A stretch of DNA of 64,000 nucleotides from Shimia sp. R10_1 (lineage in GTDB: Bacteria > Pseudomonadota > Alphaproteobacteria > Rhodobacterales > Rhodobacteraceae): the NCBI RefSeq assembly GCF_017744095.1, contig NZ_JAGHQX010000008.1, positions 62,001 to 126,000 of the forward strand, read 5' to 3'. Numbering within the stretch: position 1 is the stretch's first letter; each line of letters begins with the position of its first letter. Shown in pieces: positions 27,046 through 35,326 of this stretch. The position numbers and the translations under genes are program-made. The notes under the pieces were generated by a model, which worked only from the letters and a program-made list of their open reading frames with translations, was not told the origin of the DNA and ran no database searches.

Positions 27046-27727
27046 TCCTTTGGCAGATTGCCTCGAGATAAAGCAACATCCTTCTCCGAACTTTGGTGTG
27101 CGCCGTGATGGGGCCAAGCCTGAACTGATCGTCATTCACTACACCGCGATGGCAACTACGCAGGCTGCGATTGATTGGCTTTGCAACCCACAGGCGGAAG
27201 TTTCGGCGCACTATGTTATCTCGCCCCATGGAGAGATGACCCAACTGGTCGACGAGGAGATGCGCGCTTGGCATGCAGGCGCTGGGGAATGGCGCGGTTG
27301 CAAGGATGTGAACTCTCGCTCAATTGGTATTGAGTTGTCAAATTGCGGAGATCATCCGTTTGCAGCGGCGCAGATGAGCGCCTTAGAGCGGCTTCTCAAT
27401 GACATTATGCTGCGTTGGAATATTGGACCTAAAGGAGTCATTGGCCACTCCGATGTTGCGCCGGGCCGCAAGATTGATCCTGGCGCTCGGTTTGATTGGC
27501 AACGGCTCGAAATGTTGGGGCTTGCGGAAAAGCGTGGGACAGATGCGGTGCCGCAAGACGTTGAGATGTCTCGGTTTAGAGAAATCGCGAAGCGACATGG
27601 CTACAGCGGAGATGTGGCTGACGAAACACTGTTGGCGGCTGTGCGATTGCGGTTTCGGCCGTGGGCTGAGGGGGAACTGGTTTCCGAGGATTTTAGGCCC
27701 ATCTGGCGCAGTGCTGTGTCGACCTGA
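26996..27727 (+). CDS. N-acetylmuramoyl-L-alanine amidase (AmiD/amidase_2 type)
   Basis: A 243-residue Amidase_2 domain enzyme that cuts the bond between muramic acid and the peptide stem. Zinc ligands are visible in VIHYTAM (His 48), VIGHSDVAPGRKIDPG (His and Asp, about 148-163), with the catalytic environment around AWHAG (about 90) and SIGIELSN. A short C-terminal extension (about 185-243) may be a peptidoglycan-binding module. The only ATG in the N-terminal region (26996) overlaps the lipoprotein gene by 50 nt; TTG 27050 is a possible later start. No signal peptide is seen, so a cytoplasmic recycling role is possible. Confidence 0.88.
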   Translation: MRVLGIQRLSARLPGIDPLADCLEIKQHPSPNFGVRRDGAKPELIVIHYTAMATTQAAIDWLCNPQAEVSAHYVISPHGEMTQLVDEEMRAWHAGAGEWRGCKDVNSRSIGIELSNCGDHPFAAAQMSALERLLNDIMLRWNIGPKGVIGHSDVAPGRKIDPGARFDWQRLEMLGLAEKRGTDAVPQDVEMSRFREIAKRHGYSGDVADETLLAAVRLRFRPWAEGELVSEDFRPIWRSAVST

Positions 27728-27740
27728 CAGGTCAAAATGG

Positions 27741-27767
27741 TTGACGATGTCGTTGTGACGCCATAGG
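27741..27767 (+). promoter_or_regulatory. Probable rnpB promoter
   Basis: TTGACG at 27741-27746 matches the alphaproteobacterial -35 core (TTGAC), and CATAGG at 27762-27767 is a weak -10 with a 15-nt spacer. The predicted start falls at about 27774-27776, exactly where the RNase P RNA P1 helix begins. A perfect 13-nt palindrome, GACCTGACAGGTC, lies just upstream at 27721-27733, overlapping the amidase stop. Confidence 0.45.
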
Positions 27768-27775
27768 GCAAACCT

Positions 27776-28157
27776 TGCACAGAGGGCTGGATGGCCGCAG
27801 GGGCGCAAGCCCGTGAGGAAAGTCCGGACTCCACAAGGCAACGGTGCCGGGTAACGCCCGGCCGGGGCAACCCGAGGGAAAGCGCCACAGAGAACAGACT
27901 GCCCTGATCCGTCAGGGTTAAGGTGAAACGGTGGGGTAAGAGCCCACCGCGCGGCTGGCAACAGCAGCGGCACGGCAAGCCCCACCGGGAGCAATGCCAA
28001 ATAGGGATCGCGCGTGGCCTCGGCCACAGGGGTGTCTTGCCCCGAGCAGATCCGGGTTGGCAGCTGGAGGTGTCTGGTAACAGGCATCCTAGACGAATGG
28101 TCATTGGCGTCGGGGCAACCCAACGCAACAGAATCCGGCTTACAGGCCCTCTGTGCA
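27776..28157 (+). ncRNA. rnpB: RNase P RNA, bacterial class A
   Basis: The catalytic RNA of RNase P, which trims tRNA 5' ends. The boundaries come from the P1 helix: TGCACAGAGGGC at 27776-27787 pairs perfectly with GCCCTCTGTGCA at 28146-28157. Hallmark conserved blocks are present: GAGGAAAGTCCGGACTCC near 27815, ACAGAGAACAGA near 27890, GGTGAAACGGTGGGGTAAGAGCCCACCGCG near 27922-27951, and AGACGAATGG near 28090 with CAACAGAATCCGGCTTAC near 28127. Length (382 nt) is normal for class A. Confidence 0.97.
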
Positions 28158-28259
28158 TACAATATTGTTTTTTGTTGCTGCCCCTGCGTCATGTGCGTGT
28201 TTTCTTGATGCGCAAGGGTTTTGGATGTCTACAGTGCAAGAAAACAGACTAAGGTTTTT

Positions 28260-28934
28260 ATGAGTATTATTGAGGAAATCGCCTTTCGTCAGAATTTGCG
28301 TTTGATTCTGTTGGGCGTCGGGCTTTTGGCTGCTGTGATTTATGGGGCATTTTATTGCTATCGACCGCAGAGCCTATGGAAAACTGTTATAAAGACTGTT
28401 CCGATGGCAGCCTGTGCTGGTGCACTTTTCGTCAGCTTTGGATCAAGTGTGGTTGCGTTTGCATTGGTTTGTTCGGCCCTCGGTGATTTTGCGCTGTCAC
28501 GAAACGGAGAGCGGCCTTTTCTGCTGGGGCTCGGTGCGTTCAGTCTGGTTCACATTGCCTACAGCTGGCATTTTTGGACGCTGGGCGGTGGCGCGTTGAC
28601 AGTGTCGTTCATGTTGCCCGTTCTTGTCGCGCTCGCACTTTCCACAGAGATTTGGTTAAGTCCTCACACCGGAAAGTTGCGTTGGTTTGTCAGGTTTTAC
28701 GTCGTCTTGATCAGTTTGATGGGGGTTTCTGCGCTGGCGTTGACAACGCATGCTTTGGCGATGGTCGGGGCTGTCGCATTTATTGTGTCTGATACACTTT
28801 TGGCGATGCAGCTTTTTCGCATGCGGGAAGAGAGTGGGTTATATCCTCTGACCTCCGTTGCTATTTGGGGCTTTTACGCTGCCGGTCAATTTTTGATTGT
28901 CGCAGGAGTTGGTTGGCAGACACCGCTCTTTTAA
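28260..28934 (+). CDS. YhhN/TMEM86-family membrane protein (lysoplasmalogenase-like)
   Basis: A 224-residue polytopic membrane protein with about eight hydrophobic helices. Family features are the paired acidic motifs, CSALGDFAL (about 76-84) and FIVSDTLLAM (about 176-185), and the LGAFSLVHIAY segment. Eukaryotic TMEM86B and some bacterial homologues hydrolyse the vinyl-ether bond of lysoplasmalogens; whether this organism has that substrate is unclear. ATG 28260 follows AAGG. It lies between rnpB and ftsY with no obvious partner. Confidence 0.85.
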   Translation: MSIIEEIAFRQNLRLILLGVGLLAAVIYGAFYCYRPQSLWKTVIKTVPMAACAGALFVSFGSSVVAFALVCSALGDFALSRNGERPFLLGLGAFSLVHIAYSWHFWTLGGGALTVSFMLPVLVALALSTEIWLSPHTGKLRWFVRFYVVLISLMGVSALALTTHALAMVGAVAFIVSDTLLAMQLFRMREESGLYPLTSVAIWGFYAAGQFLIVAGVGWQTPLF

Positions 28935-28982
28935 ATCCTGTAAATTCAGACTAACTGAGTTCCAACAGTTTCGGAGACCCAC

Positions 28983-30125
28983 ATGGCGTTTTTCTCAAAG
29001 CTCAAGGACAGGTTGTTCAAATCCTCTTCCAAACTGGAGGAGGGGCTCGAGGCGATTGTCGAAGATGGCGGTGAAGTGGAGGCAGAAGCTCCCGCTGTGC
29101 AGGAGGCGACGCCTGAGGCACCTGCGGAGGCACCTGCAGCCGTCAGCGCGCCCACCTTTGAGGCGCCTGCTGAAGCGCCCAAACCGACACCCGCATCATC
29201 TCCTGCGCCTGAGTCGCAAACTGTGCCGGCCCCCAAGCCCGGCTTGCTATCGCGCCTGACCGGACAGGGCCGCAGCGCGCCTGTGGTGAAACGAGAGCTT
29301 GACGATGACATGCTTGAGCAGCTTGAAGAGCTGCTGATCGCCTCTGACATGGGAGTGGACACCGCCTTGCGCGTCACCGCGAATATCGCGGAAGGCCGCA
29401 TGGGGCGTCGTGTCTCCACGCCTGAGATCAAGGGCTTGTTGGCGGGCGAAGTGTCTCGCATCATGGAAACTGTGGCGCGCCCAATGCCGCTTTATCCGTC
29501 AAAACCGCAAGTGGTTTTGATCGTTGGTGTGAACGGTGCAGGAAAAACCACAACCATTGGTAAACTTGCCAGTCAGTTTCAGGCTGCGGGCAAATCTGTG
29601 GTCATTGCCGCGGGAGACACCTTTCGTGCGGCGGCAGTCGAGCAGTTGCAGGTCTGGGGGGACCGGGCAGGTGTGCCCGTGTTAACCGCGCCAGAAGGGT
29701 CTGATCCTGCAAGTCTCGCCTTTGACGCCATGACAAAGGCCGAAGCGGATGGTGCAGATCTTTTGATGATTGATACCGCTGGCCGCTTGCAGAACCGTCA
29801 GGATCTGATGGAGGAGCTGGCTAAAATTGTGCGCGTGATCCGCAAAAAAGATCCTGAAGCCCCGCACAACACGCTTCTGGTGCTGGACGCCACAACAGGC
29901 CAAAATGCGATCAACCAAGTTGAGACTTTCCAGAAGCTCGCGGACGTTAGCGGTCTCGTGATGACCAAACTGGATGGCACCGCCAAAGGCGGCATTCTGG
30001 TCTCGCTCGCGGATAAATTTGGCCTGCCCATTCACGCGATTGGCGTGGGAGAGCAGATTGATGATCTGCAACCGTTTGATCCGGAAGAGTTTGCCACTGC
30101 CCTGATCGGTGTGGAGCAGAGCTGA
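28983..30125 (+). CDS. ftsY: Signal recognition particle receptor FtsY
   Basis: A 380-residue SRP receptor that docks ribosome-SRP complexes at the membrane for cotranslational insertion. The N-terminal 100 residues are an acidic, Pro/Ala-rich A-domain. The N-domain follows (about 105-170), then the GTPase G-domain with GVNGAGKTT (P-loop, about 180-188), DTFRAAAVEQL, DTAGR and TKLDGTAKGG. An RBS-like GGAGAC lies ahead of the ATG. It is followed by the second hairpin repeat. Confidence 0.98.
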   Translation: MAFFSKLKDRLFKSSSKLEEGLEAIVEDGGEVEAEAPAVQEATPEAPAEAPAAVSAPTFEAPAEAPKPTPASSPAPESQTVPAPKPGLLSRLTGQGRSAPVVKRELDDDMLEQLEELLIASDMGVDTALRVTANIAEGRMGRRVSTPEIKGLLAGEVSRIMETVARPMPLYPSKPQVVLIVGVNGAGKTTTIGKLASQFQAAGKSVVIAAGDTFRAAAVEQLQVWGDRAGVPVLTAPEGSDPASLAFDAMTKAEADGADLLMIDTAGRLQNRQDLMEELAKIVRVIRKKDPEAPHNTLLVLDATTGQNAINQVETFQKLADVSGLVMTKLDGTAKGGILVSLADKFGLPIHAIGVGEQIDDLQPFDPEEFATALIGVEQS

Positions 30126-30140
30126 TCTTCCTTTTGCCTC

Positions 30141-30177
30141 AAATATCCTCCGGGGGTTCGGGGGGTGAACCCCCCCG
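30141..30177 (-). repeat. G/C-run hairpin repeat, copy 2
   Basis: Arms GGGGGTTC (30152-30159) and GAACCCCC (30167-30174) flank a G-run loop, with AAATATCCTCCGG on the left. Read on the minus strand this gives hairpin, C-run and GGATATTT, matching copy 1 at 5068-5115. It sits 15 nt after ftsY and before the DMT transporter gene and may serve as an ftsY terminator or RNA-processing hairpin. Confidence 0.6.
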
Positions 30178-30204
30178 GCTCTTATGTGTGACGGATAACA
30201 CAGA

Positions 30205-31107
30205 ATGAGTGCATGGCTCGTGTCTTTGGCCGGGACCGAGGCTGGCCAACAACTCGCGCTGATCCTGGCTGTGTCCGCCGCCTTTCTGCACGCGGTCTTT
30301 GGCGCGCTTCAGAAGGGGCGGCATGATCCCTGGCTGACACGTGGCGCAATTGATTTCAGCTATGGCGCCATGGCGCTGCCGTTTGCGCTGTTTGTGGTGC
30401 CTTGGCCGGAGCCGCATATGTGGCCGATCTTTGCCGGAGCCTTCGTGATCCACACCGGCTACAAGCTTTTGCAGGGCTGGGCCTACACCAAAGGCGCCTT
30501 CACCGTAGTTTATCCGGTGGTGCGCGGCACGGGCCCGTTTTTCACCGTGATTGGCGCTTATCTGATCTTTGGCGAAACCTTCAGCGCGGTTCAGTGGCTC
30601 GGGGTGGCCGTCCTGATGTCGGGCATTCTGGGGCTCGCGGTCTACAACATGGTTTTTATGACGGAAGGCCGCGATACGCTGGTCTCTGCCATGGTGATCG
30701 CTGTCTTCACCGGATTGTTTGTGGCGCTCTACACCACTTACGACGCCTATGGCATTCGCGCCACCGCAGACCCATTTACCTTTCTGGCGTGGTTCTTTTT
30801 CATCGACGGTCTGGTGTTTCCGATCATAGCCGCGCGCCGCTGGCGACGGATGGAAAACCCGCCCACCCTGGGGCCGCTCATGACGCGGGGCTTCTTTGGC
30901 GGGCTGGTGGCCTTTGCGAGCTTTGGCTCTGTGATGCTGGCCACGCGGCTTGATAAGGTTGGCGAGGCTGCGGTGCTGCGGGAGACCTCGCCTGTGTTTG
31001 CAGCCCTGATTGGCTGGCTGGTGTTGAAAGAGACCGTTGGCCCGCGTCGGATTGCCTTGATGGCATTGATTGCGGCCGGGGCTGTGATAGTGGAAATGGG
31101 CGGATAG
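30205..31107 (+). CDS. DMT-family (EamA) transporter
   Basis: A 300-residue integral membrane protein with about ten hydrophobic helices in two EamA repeats, the drug/metabolite transporter fold. Conserved elements include GWAYTKGAFTVVYPVVRGTGPF (given here as landmarks around residues 92-113, trimmed sense) and LKETVGPRRIALMALI near the end. Substrate is unknown. It lies 80 nt after ftsY and 25 nt before yciB, so the three genes are probably cotranscribed across the hairpin repeat. Confidence 0.85.
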   Translation: MSAWLVSLAGTEAGQQLALILAVSAAFLHAVFGALQKGRHDPWLTRGAIDFSYGAMALPFALFVVPWPEPHMWPIFAGAFVIHTGYKLLQGWAYTKGAFTVVYPVVRGTGPFFTVIGAYLIFGETFSAVQWLGVAVLMSGILGLAVYNMVFMTEGRDTLVSAMVIAVFTGLFVALYTTYDAYGIRATADPFTFLAWFFFIDGLVFPIIAARRWRRMENPPTLGPLMTRGFFGGLVAFASFGSVMLATRLDKVGEAAVLRETSPVFAALIGWLVLKETVGPRRIALMALIAAGAVIVEMGG

Positions 31108-31132
31108 GACGCCTGAAGAGAGGAAACGCGCA

Positions 31133-31741
31133 ATGGCAGAGAAGAAGATCAATCCGGTTGTGAAAATGGTGCTGGAGATGGGCCCGATCGTGGCTTTCTT
31201 TGTGGCCTATCTGCGGATGCGCGATCAGACCTTTACCGTTGGCGGCACCGACTATGACGGCTTCATTCTGGCGACTGCTGGCTTCATCCCGCTCCTGACC
31301 CTGACGACGGTGATCCTTTGGCGTCTGACCGGCAAGATCAGCAAGATGCAAATCGCCACATTGGTGCTGGTTGTGGTGTTTGGTGGCCTGTCGGTCTGGC
31401 TCAACGATGAGCGCTTCTTCAAGATCAAGCCCACCATGATCTACCTGCTGTTCGGCGGCATTCTGGGCTTTGGGCTGCTGCGCGGACAGAGCTACCTGAA
31501 GGTGGTCATGGAGGAGATGATGCCGCTCAAAGAAGAGGGTTGGATGCTGCTGACCAAGCGGCTGACCTATTTCTTCTTTGGCCTTGCGGCGCTCAACGAA
31601 ATCATCTGGCGCACCCAAACCACCGACACTTGGGTCTATTTTAAGACCTTCGGCCTAACGGCGGCGGTGTTTGTCTTCTTCATGACGCAGGGCAAGATCT
31701 TTCAGGACTACGCCATTGAAGAAGACACAAAGGAAACCTGA
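31133..31741 (+). CDS. yciB: Inner-membrane septation protein A (YciB/IspZ family)
   Basis: A 202-residue YciB/IspZ protein, known in Shigella for intracellular septation and in E. coli as an inner-membrane envelope-integrity factor. Five hydrophobic helices can be traced. Family segments are LEMGPIVAFFVAYL (about 14-27), KIKPTMIYLLFGGILGFGLL (about 97-116) and TYFFFGLAALNEIIWRT (about 143-159). GAGAGGAAAC precedes the ATG. It converges with the GST gene 6 nt away. Confidence 0.93.
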   Translation: MAEKKINPVVKMVLEMGPIVAFFVAYLRMRDQTFTVGGTDYDGFILATAGFIPLLTLTTVILWRLTGKISKMQIATLVLVVVFGGLSVWLNDERFFKIKPTMIYLLFGGILGFGLLRGQSYLKVVMEEMMPLKEEGWMLLTKRLTYFFFGLAALNEIIWRTQTTDTWVYFKTFGLTAAVFVFFMTQGKIFQDYAIEEDTKET

Positions 31742-31747
31742 TCCGGC

Positions 31748-32440
31748 TTAGGTGTCCGTCCCAAACAGGTCGGCTTGCACCCAGGTGTCAGAGCGGTCTG
31801 CGCGCAGATCTGCGTGCAGGGCGCGACCCCGGCGCAGCGCGGGGCGATCCCACAGGGTTTTGAGCCAGCGCGCCATATGGGGTTTGTCTTCAAGGGTTTG
31901 TTCCTGCCCTTCCCAGAGCGAGGCCCAGCCCCAGATCGCCATATCCGCAATCGAGTAGAAATCTCCGGCGACATATTCATGCTCCGCCAGACGCCGGTCG
32001 AGCACGCCATAAAGCCGCGCGGCCTCGGCGCGATAGCGATCCTTGGCATAGGCAATGTCTTCAGGCGCGTATTTGAGGAAGTGGTGGGTCTGTCCGGCCA
32101 TGGGGCCAAGTCCGCCCATCTGCCACATCAGCCATTCTTCCACCGCGATCCGGTCGCGTTCGCTCTGTCCCATGAACTGGCCGGTTTTTCGGGCGAGATA
32201 GGTCAGGATCGCGCCGCTTTCAAACACGGAAACAGGTTTGCCATCCGGGCCGTCCGGGTCGACAATTGCGGGCATCCGATTGTTTGGCGCAATGCGCAGG
32301 AAATCGGGCGCAAACTGATCGCCTTTGCCGATGTTGATCAGATGGGTCGCATAGGGCAGCCCCATCTCCTCCAGCGCGATGGAGATTTTCCAGCCGTTTG
32401 GTGTGGGCCAGTAGTAAAGATCAATCGAGTCAGATGACAT
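31748..32440 (-). CDS. Glutathione S-transferase family protein (YfcG/Ure2p-like)
   Basis: A 230-residue GST. The N-terminal thioredoxin fold contains the start IDLYYWPTPNGWKISIALEE, cis-proline motif NNRMPAIVD (about 53-61) and ESGAILTYLA (about 73-82) for gamma-glutamyl binding; a helical C-terminal domain follows with YSIADMAIWGW. Substitution of Thr/Asn for the usual Ser/Tyr near the start fits the Nu/YfcG class, which reduces disulfides. ATG 32440 follows AGGAGGGG. It diverges from the metZ leader region. Confidence 0.9.
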   Translation of the reverse strand: MSSDSIDLYYWPTPNGWKISIALEEMGLPYATHLINIGKGDQFAPDFLRIAPNNRMPAIVDPDGPDGKPVSVFESGAILTYLARKTGQFMGQSERDRIAVEEWLMWQMGGLGPMAGQTHHFLKYAPEDIAYAKDRYRAEAARLYGVLDRRLAEHEYVAGDFYSIADMAIWGWASLWEGQEQTLEDKPHMARWLKTLWDRPALRRGRALHADLRADRSDTWVQADLFGTDT

Positions 32441-32593
32441 GGGTGCCCCTCCTGAGATGTGCGCCATGATGCCGGTTTCGCGCGGTGCCGCAAGAGGGGG
32501 ACTGCGATCTCTTAATAGTCCACATATCCTCAAGCAAATGTGACCGCAGCGCTGCAGCCTTGACCTTTATAGAGCTGAGGCGTAAAGCGCGGG

Positions 32594-32647
32594 CGTGGCG
32601 ATTTGTTACCGGATTGCGGGCCACGTAAAACATGCCGCTAAAGAGGT
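32594..32647 (+). promoter_or_regulatory. SAM-II riboswitch
   Basis: The P1 arms CGTGGC (32594-32599) and GCCACG (32620-32625) enclose the conserved GATTTG. The 3' core CACGTAAAACATGCCGCTAAAGAGG carries the GCUAAAG-AGG ending of SAM-II aptamers. This motif class binds S-adenosylmethionine and is known upstream of metA and metZ in alphaproteobacteria. The 3' strand lies 12 nt before a perfect terminator hairpin, so SAM probably lowers metZ transcription. Confidence 0.9.
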
Positions 32648-32658
32648 CAGGATGAAGG

Positions 32659-32696
32659 AGCCCCCTTCCGCTTGGCCGGAACGGGGCTTTTTATTT
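32659..32696 (+). terminator. Intrinsic terminator in the metZ leader
   Basis: Arms AGCCCCCTTCCG (32659-32670) and CGGAACGGGGCT (32677-32688) form a 12-bp stem with one C-C mismatch, followed by TTTTATTT. It stands between the SAM-II aptamer and the metZ ATG, the arrangement of an attenuator. An ATG at 32652-32654 within the aptamer-terminator linker has no long frame and is not counted as a gene. Confidence 0.88.
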
Positions 32697-32729
32697 GGGC
32701 CAACCAGAGACGGCCCGGGAGATGATGAC

Positions 32730-33917
32730 ATGAGCGATTGGAACAAACGCACGAAGCTTGTGCACGGCGGCACGCGGCGCAGCCAGTATAACGAGGTGAG
32801 CGAGGCGATCTTCCTCACCCAAGGGTTTGTCTACGAGACCGCAGAGCAGGCTGAGGCGCGCTTTATCGAAACCGGACCGGATGAGTTCATCTACGCGCGC
32901 TATGGCAACCCGACGGTTGCGATGTTTGAAGAGCGTATTGCCGCGCTGGAAGGGGCAGAGGACGCCTTTGCCACCGCAAGCGGCATGGCAGCAGTCAGCG
33001 GTGCGCTGACTTCGATGTTGCAAGCTGGTGACCACGTTGTTTCCGCCAAAGCGCTGTTTGGCTCCTGTCTCTATATTCTTGAGAACATCCTCACCCGCTA
33101 CGGCGTTGAGGTGACCTTTGTGGATGGCACCGATCTCGCGGCCTGGAAGGCGGCGATGCGGCCCAATACCAAGGCGGTGTTCTTTGAAAGTATGTCCAAC
33201 CCGACACTTGAGGTGATCAACGTCACCGCCGTGGCGCAGATCGCCCATGAGGTCGGCGCTCTGGTTGTGGTGGACAATGTGTTCTCCACACCTGTGTTCA
33301 GCCGCGCGATCGAGCAGGGCGCTGATGTGGTGATCTATTCCGCCACCAAACACATCGACGGGCAGGGCCGCGCGCTGGGCGGTGTGGTGCTTGGCACCAA
33401 GAATTTCATCCGCGGCACGCTTGAGCCCTACATGAAGCATACCGGTGGCAGCATGAGCCCGTTCAATGCCTGGGTGATGCTCAAAGGACTTGAGACCATT
33501 GACCTGCGTGTGCGCGCGCAGGCCGAAAGTGCGCTTGCCATTGCCGAAGCACTCGAAGGCCATCCTGCGTTGGCACGCACCATTTATCCGGGTCTGGCAA
33601 GCCACGCGCAGGCGGCATTGGTTCAGAAGCAGCTGGATGGAAAAGGCGGCACAGTCCTGTCGCTCGATCTGAAAGGTGGTCAGCACGCAGCGTTTAAATT
33701 CCTAAACGCGCTGGAAATTGCTGTGATCTCAAATAACCTCGGGGATGCAAAATCCATTGCAACCCACCCGGCGACCACCACGCATCAACGTCTGTCTGAT
33801 GCGCAAAAAGATGAGTTGGGTATCACGCCGGGTCTGGTGCGTTTCTCTGTAGGACTTGAGGATACACAAGACCTGATTGCCGATATTTCCAACGCACTTG
33901 AAGCGGCCCAAAGATAA
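32730..33917 (+). CDS. metZ: O-succinylhomoserine sulfhydrylase
   Basis: A 395-residue Cys/Met-metabolism PLP enzyme that makes homocysteine from O-succinyl- or O-acetylhomoserine and sulfide. The PLP lysine is K207 in YSATKHIDGQGRALGG, where the HIDGQGR sequence is characteristic of MetZ rather than of cystathionine gamma-synthase. ARYGNPT (56-62) binds the cofactor phosphate of the partner subunit. ATG 32730 follows GGGAGATGATG; the longer frame back to 32595 would run through the riboswitch. Expression should be repressed by SAM through the upstream aptamer and terminator. Confidence 0.95.
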   Translation: MSDWNKRTKLVHGGTRRSQYNEVSEAIFLTQGFVYETAEQAEARFIETGPDEFIYARYGNPTVAMFEERIAALEGAEDAFATASGMAAVSGALTSMLQAGDHVVSAKALFGSCLYILENILTRYGVEVTFVDGTDLAAWKAAMRPNTKAVFFESMSNPTLEVINVTAVAQIAHEVGALVVVDNVFSTPVFSRAIEQGADVVIYSATKHIDGQGRALGGVVLGTKNFIRGTLEPYMKHTGGSMSPFNAWVMLKGLETIDLRVRAQAESALAIAEALEGHPALARTIYPGLASHAQAALVQKQLDGKGGTVLSLDLKGGQHAAFKFLNALEIAVISNNLGDAKSIATHPATTTHQRLSDAQKDELGITPGLVRFSVGLEDTQDLIADISNALEAAQR

Positions 33918-33939
33918 GCCCATTTACGCTTTATGCGAG

Positions 33940-33977
33940 AGCGGCGCCTGGGGCAAAGGCTCGGGCGCCGCTTTTTT
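33940..33977 (+). terminator. Intrinsic terminator after metZ
   Basis: Arms AGCGGCGCC (33940-33948) and GGCGCCGCT (33964-33972) with a 15-nt loop are followed by TTTTTT. It ends metZ transcription. The 118 nt from here to folE2 are AT-rich and hold no element I can name. Confidence 0.88.
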
Positions 33978-34095
33978 GTATGACTTACAAAAGATGAACC
34001 AAGATGCCGCTTTACGCGTATTTGAATTCGAAATTAGCTATTTTTTCTCTGACAGATTAAGGTAGTCAGGGTCAGGACGCAAAGGGTGCTTGGTC

Positions 34096-35196
34096 ATGAA
34101 CATTCAGTCTCCCAAGAATGACGGGAACGTGACGCTTGAAGAAGCAGAAGATGCACTGGCCCGTCTCAGGGCTTGGGCGCAGACTGCGTCTGTGACTGAG
34201 ATTGCAGAACTCGATCCTGCCATTTCCCGTCTTCTGCCGGATCAGCCTTTGGTTAATTACCCGTCGCTTTCACGCGAATATCCGCATGATTTTGAGGCGA
34301 CACCTGACTATCGCGCAACCCTGCCGGATCTGCAGAATGGCCCCTCCAGCCTGATCAAAGGTGAGAAGCAACAGATCCAGCACGTCGGGATTTCCAATTT
34401 CCGCCTTCCGATCCGCTTCCATACTCGCGACAACGGCGACATCACCCTGGAAACCAGCGTGACCGGCACGGTGAGCCTTGAGGCCGATAAAAAGGGCATC
34501 AACATGTCCCGGATCATGCGCTCGTTTTATAAACACGCTGAGAAAACCTTCAGCTTTTCGGTGATGGAGGCCGCGCTGGCGGATTACATCACCGATCTGG
34601 AGAGCTTTGACGCCCGTCTTCAGATGCGGTTCTCCTATCCGATGAAGATCGAATCGCTCCGCTCTGGTCTGGCGGGGTATCAGTACTATGACATCGCGCT
34701 GGAGAAGGTTCAGCACGGCGGCACAATGCACAAGATCATGCATCTGGACTATGTTTATTCTTCGACATGTCCGTGTTCGCTGGAGTTAAGCGAACATGCG
34801 CGGATGTCGCGTGGCCAGCTTGCCACACCGCACTCGCAGCGTTCCGTGGCGCGGATCTCTGTCGAAGTCGTGGATCAGCCAAAACTCTGGTTTGAGGACC
34901 TGATCGACCTTGCGCGCGCAGCGGTGCCAACCGAGACGCAGGTGATGGTCAAGCGCGAGGATGAGCAGGCATTCGCGGAGTTGAACGCTGCCAATCCAAT
35001 CTTTGTGGAGGATGCCGCGCGCCTATTCTGTGAGCAGCTCAAGGCGGATCCGCGCATCGGTGACTTCCGTGTGATTGCCAGCCATCAGGAAAGCCTACAC
35101 AGCCATGATGCGGTGTCTGTATTGACGGATGGCCCACTGTTTGCGTCATACAGCTTGGATCCTAAACTGTTCACAACGCTGTTCCACGTAGGCTAG
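34096..35196 (+). CDS. folE2: GTP cyclohydrolase FolE2 (type IB)
   Basis: A 366-residue GTP cyclohydrolase IB that makes dihydroneopterin triphosphate from GTP, the first step of folate synthesis. The T-fold family markers are QHVGISNFRLPIR (about 95-107), the metal-binding cysteine in YVYSSTCPCSLELSEHA (about 218-234) and SHQESLHSHDA near 335-345. This metal-flexible form can replace the zinc enzyme FolE. AAAGGG lies about 10 nt before ATG 34096. The later folate genes folB and folP are at 49.6-51.6 kb. Confidence 0.95.
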   Translation: MNIQSPKNDGNVTLEEAEDALARLRAWAQTASVTEIAELDPAISRLLPDQPLVNYPSLSREYPHDFEATPDYRATLPDLQNGPSSLIKGEKQQIQHVGISNFRLPIRFHTRDNGDITLETSVTGTVSLEADKKGINMSRIMRSFYKHAEKTFSFSVMEAALADYITDLESFDARLQMRFSYPMKIESLRSGLAGYQYYDIALEKVQHGGTMHKIMHLDYVYSSTCPCSLELSEHARMSRGQLATPHSQRSVARISVEVVDQPKLWFEDLIDLARAAVPTETQVMVKREDEQAFAELNAANPIFVEDAARLFCEQLKADPRIGDFRVIASHQESLHSHDAVSVLTDGPLFASYSLDPKLFTTLFHVG

Positions 35197-35326
35197 CAGC
35201 AAACAATCTATCCGCTCACTGCCTTTGCGTCGCTTGCTGAGTTTCCTGCGTCGGCAGCGGGACCGTTTTCATCGCTCTGTTGTATCCTGCTTGACAGCGG
35301 AGGTGGCAACCGCCAACGCTGCGCGC

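Noticed and set aside
30139-31152. 337-codon open frame on the minus strand
   Set aside because: It is antisense to the EamA transporter gene and rich in His/Arg/Gly, with no recognisable domain.
32595-32729. Upstream extension of the metZ frame
   Set aside because: It would translate through the SAM-II aptamer and terminator; the ATG at 32730 has a better site and family-length start.
33978-34095. Possible riboswitch or Zur site before folE2
   Set aside because: The AT-rich leader shows no motif I can match to a tetrahydrofolate riboswitch or a Zur box.
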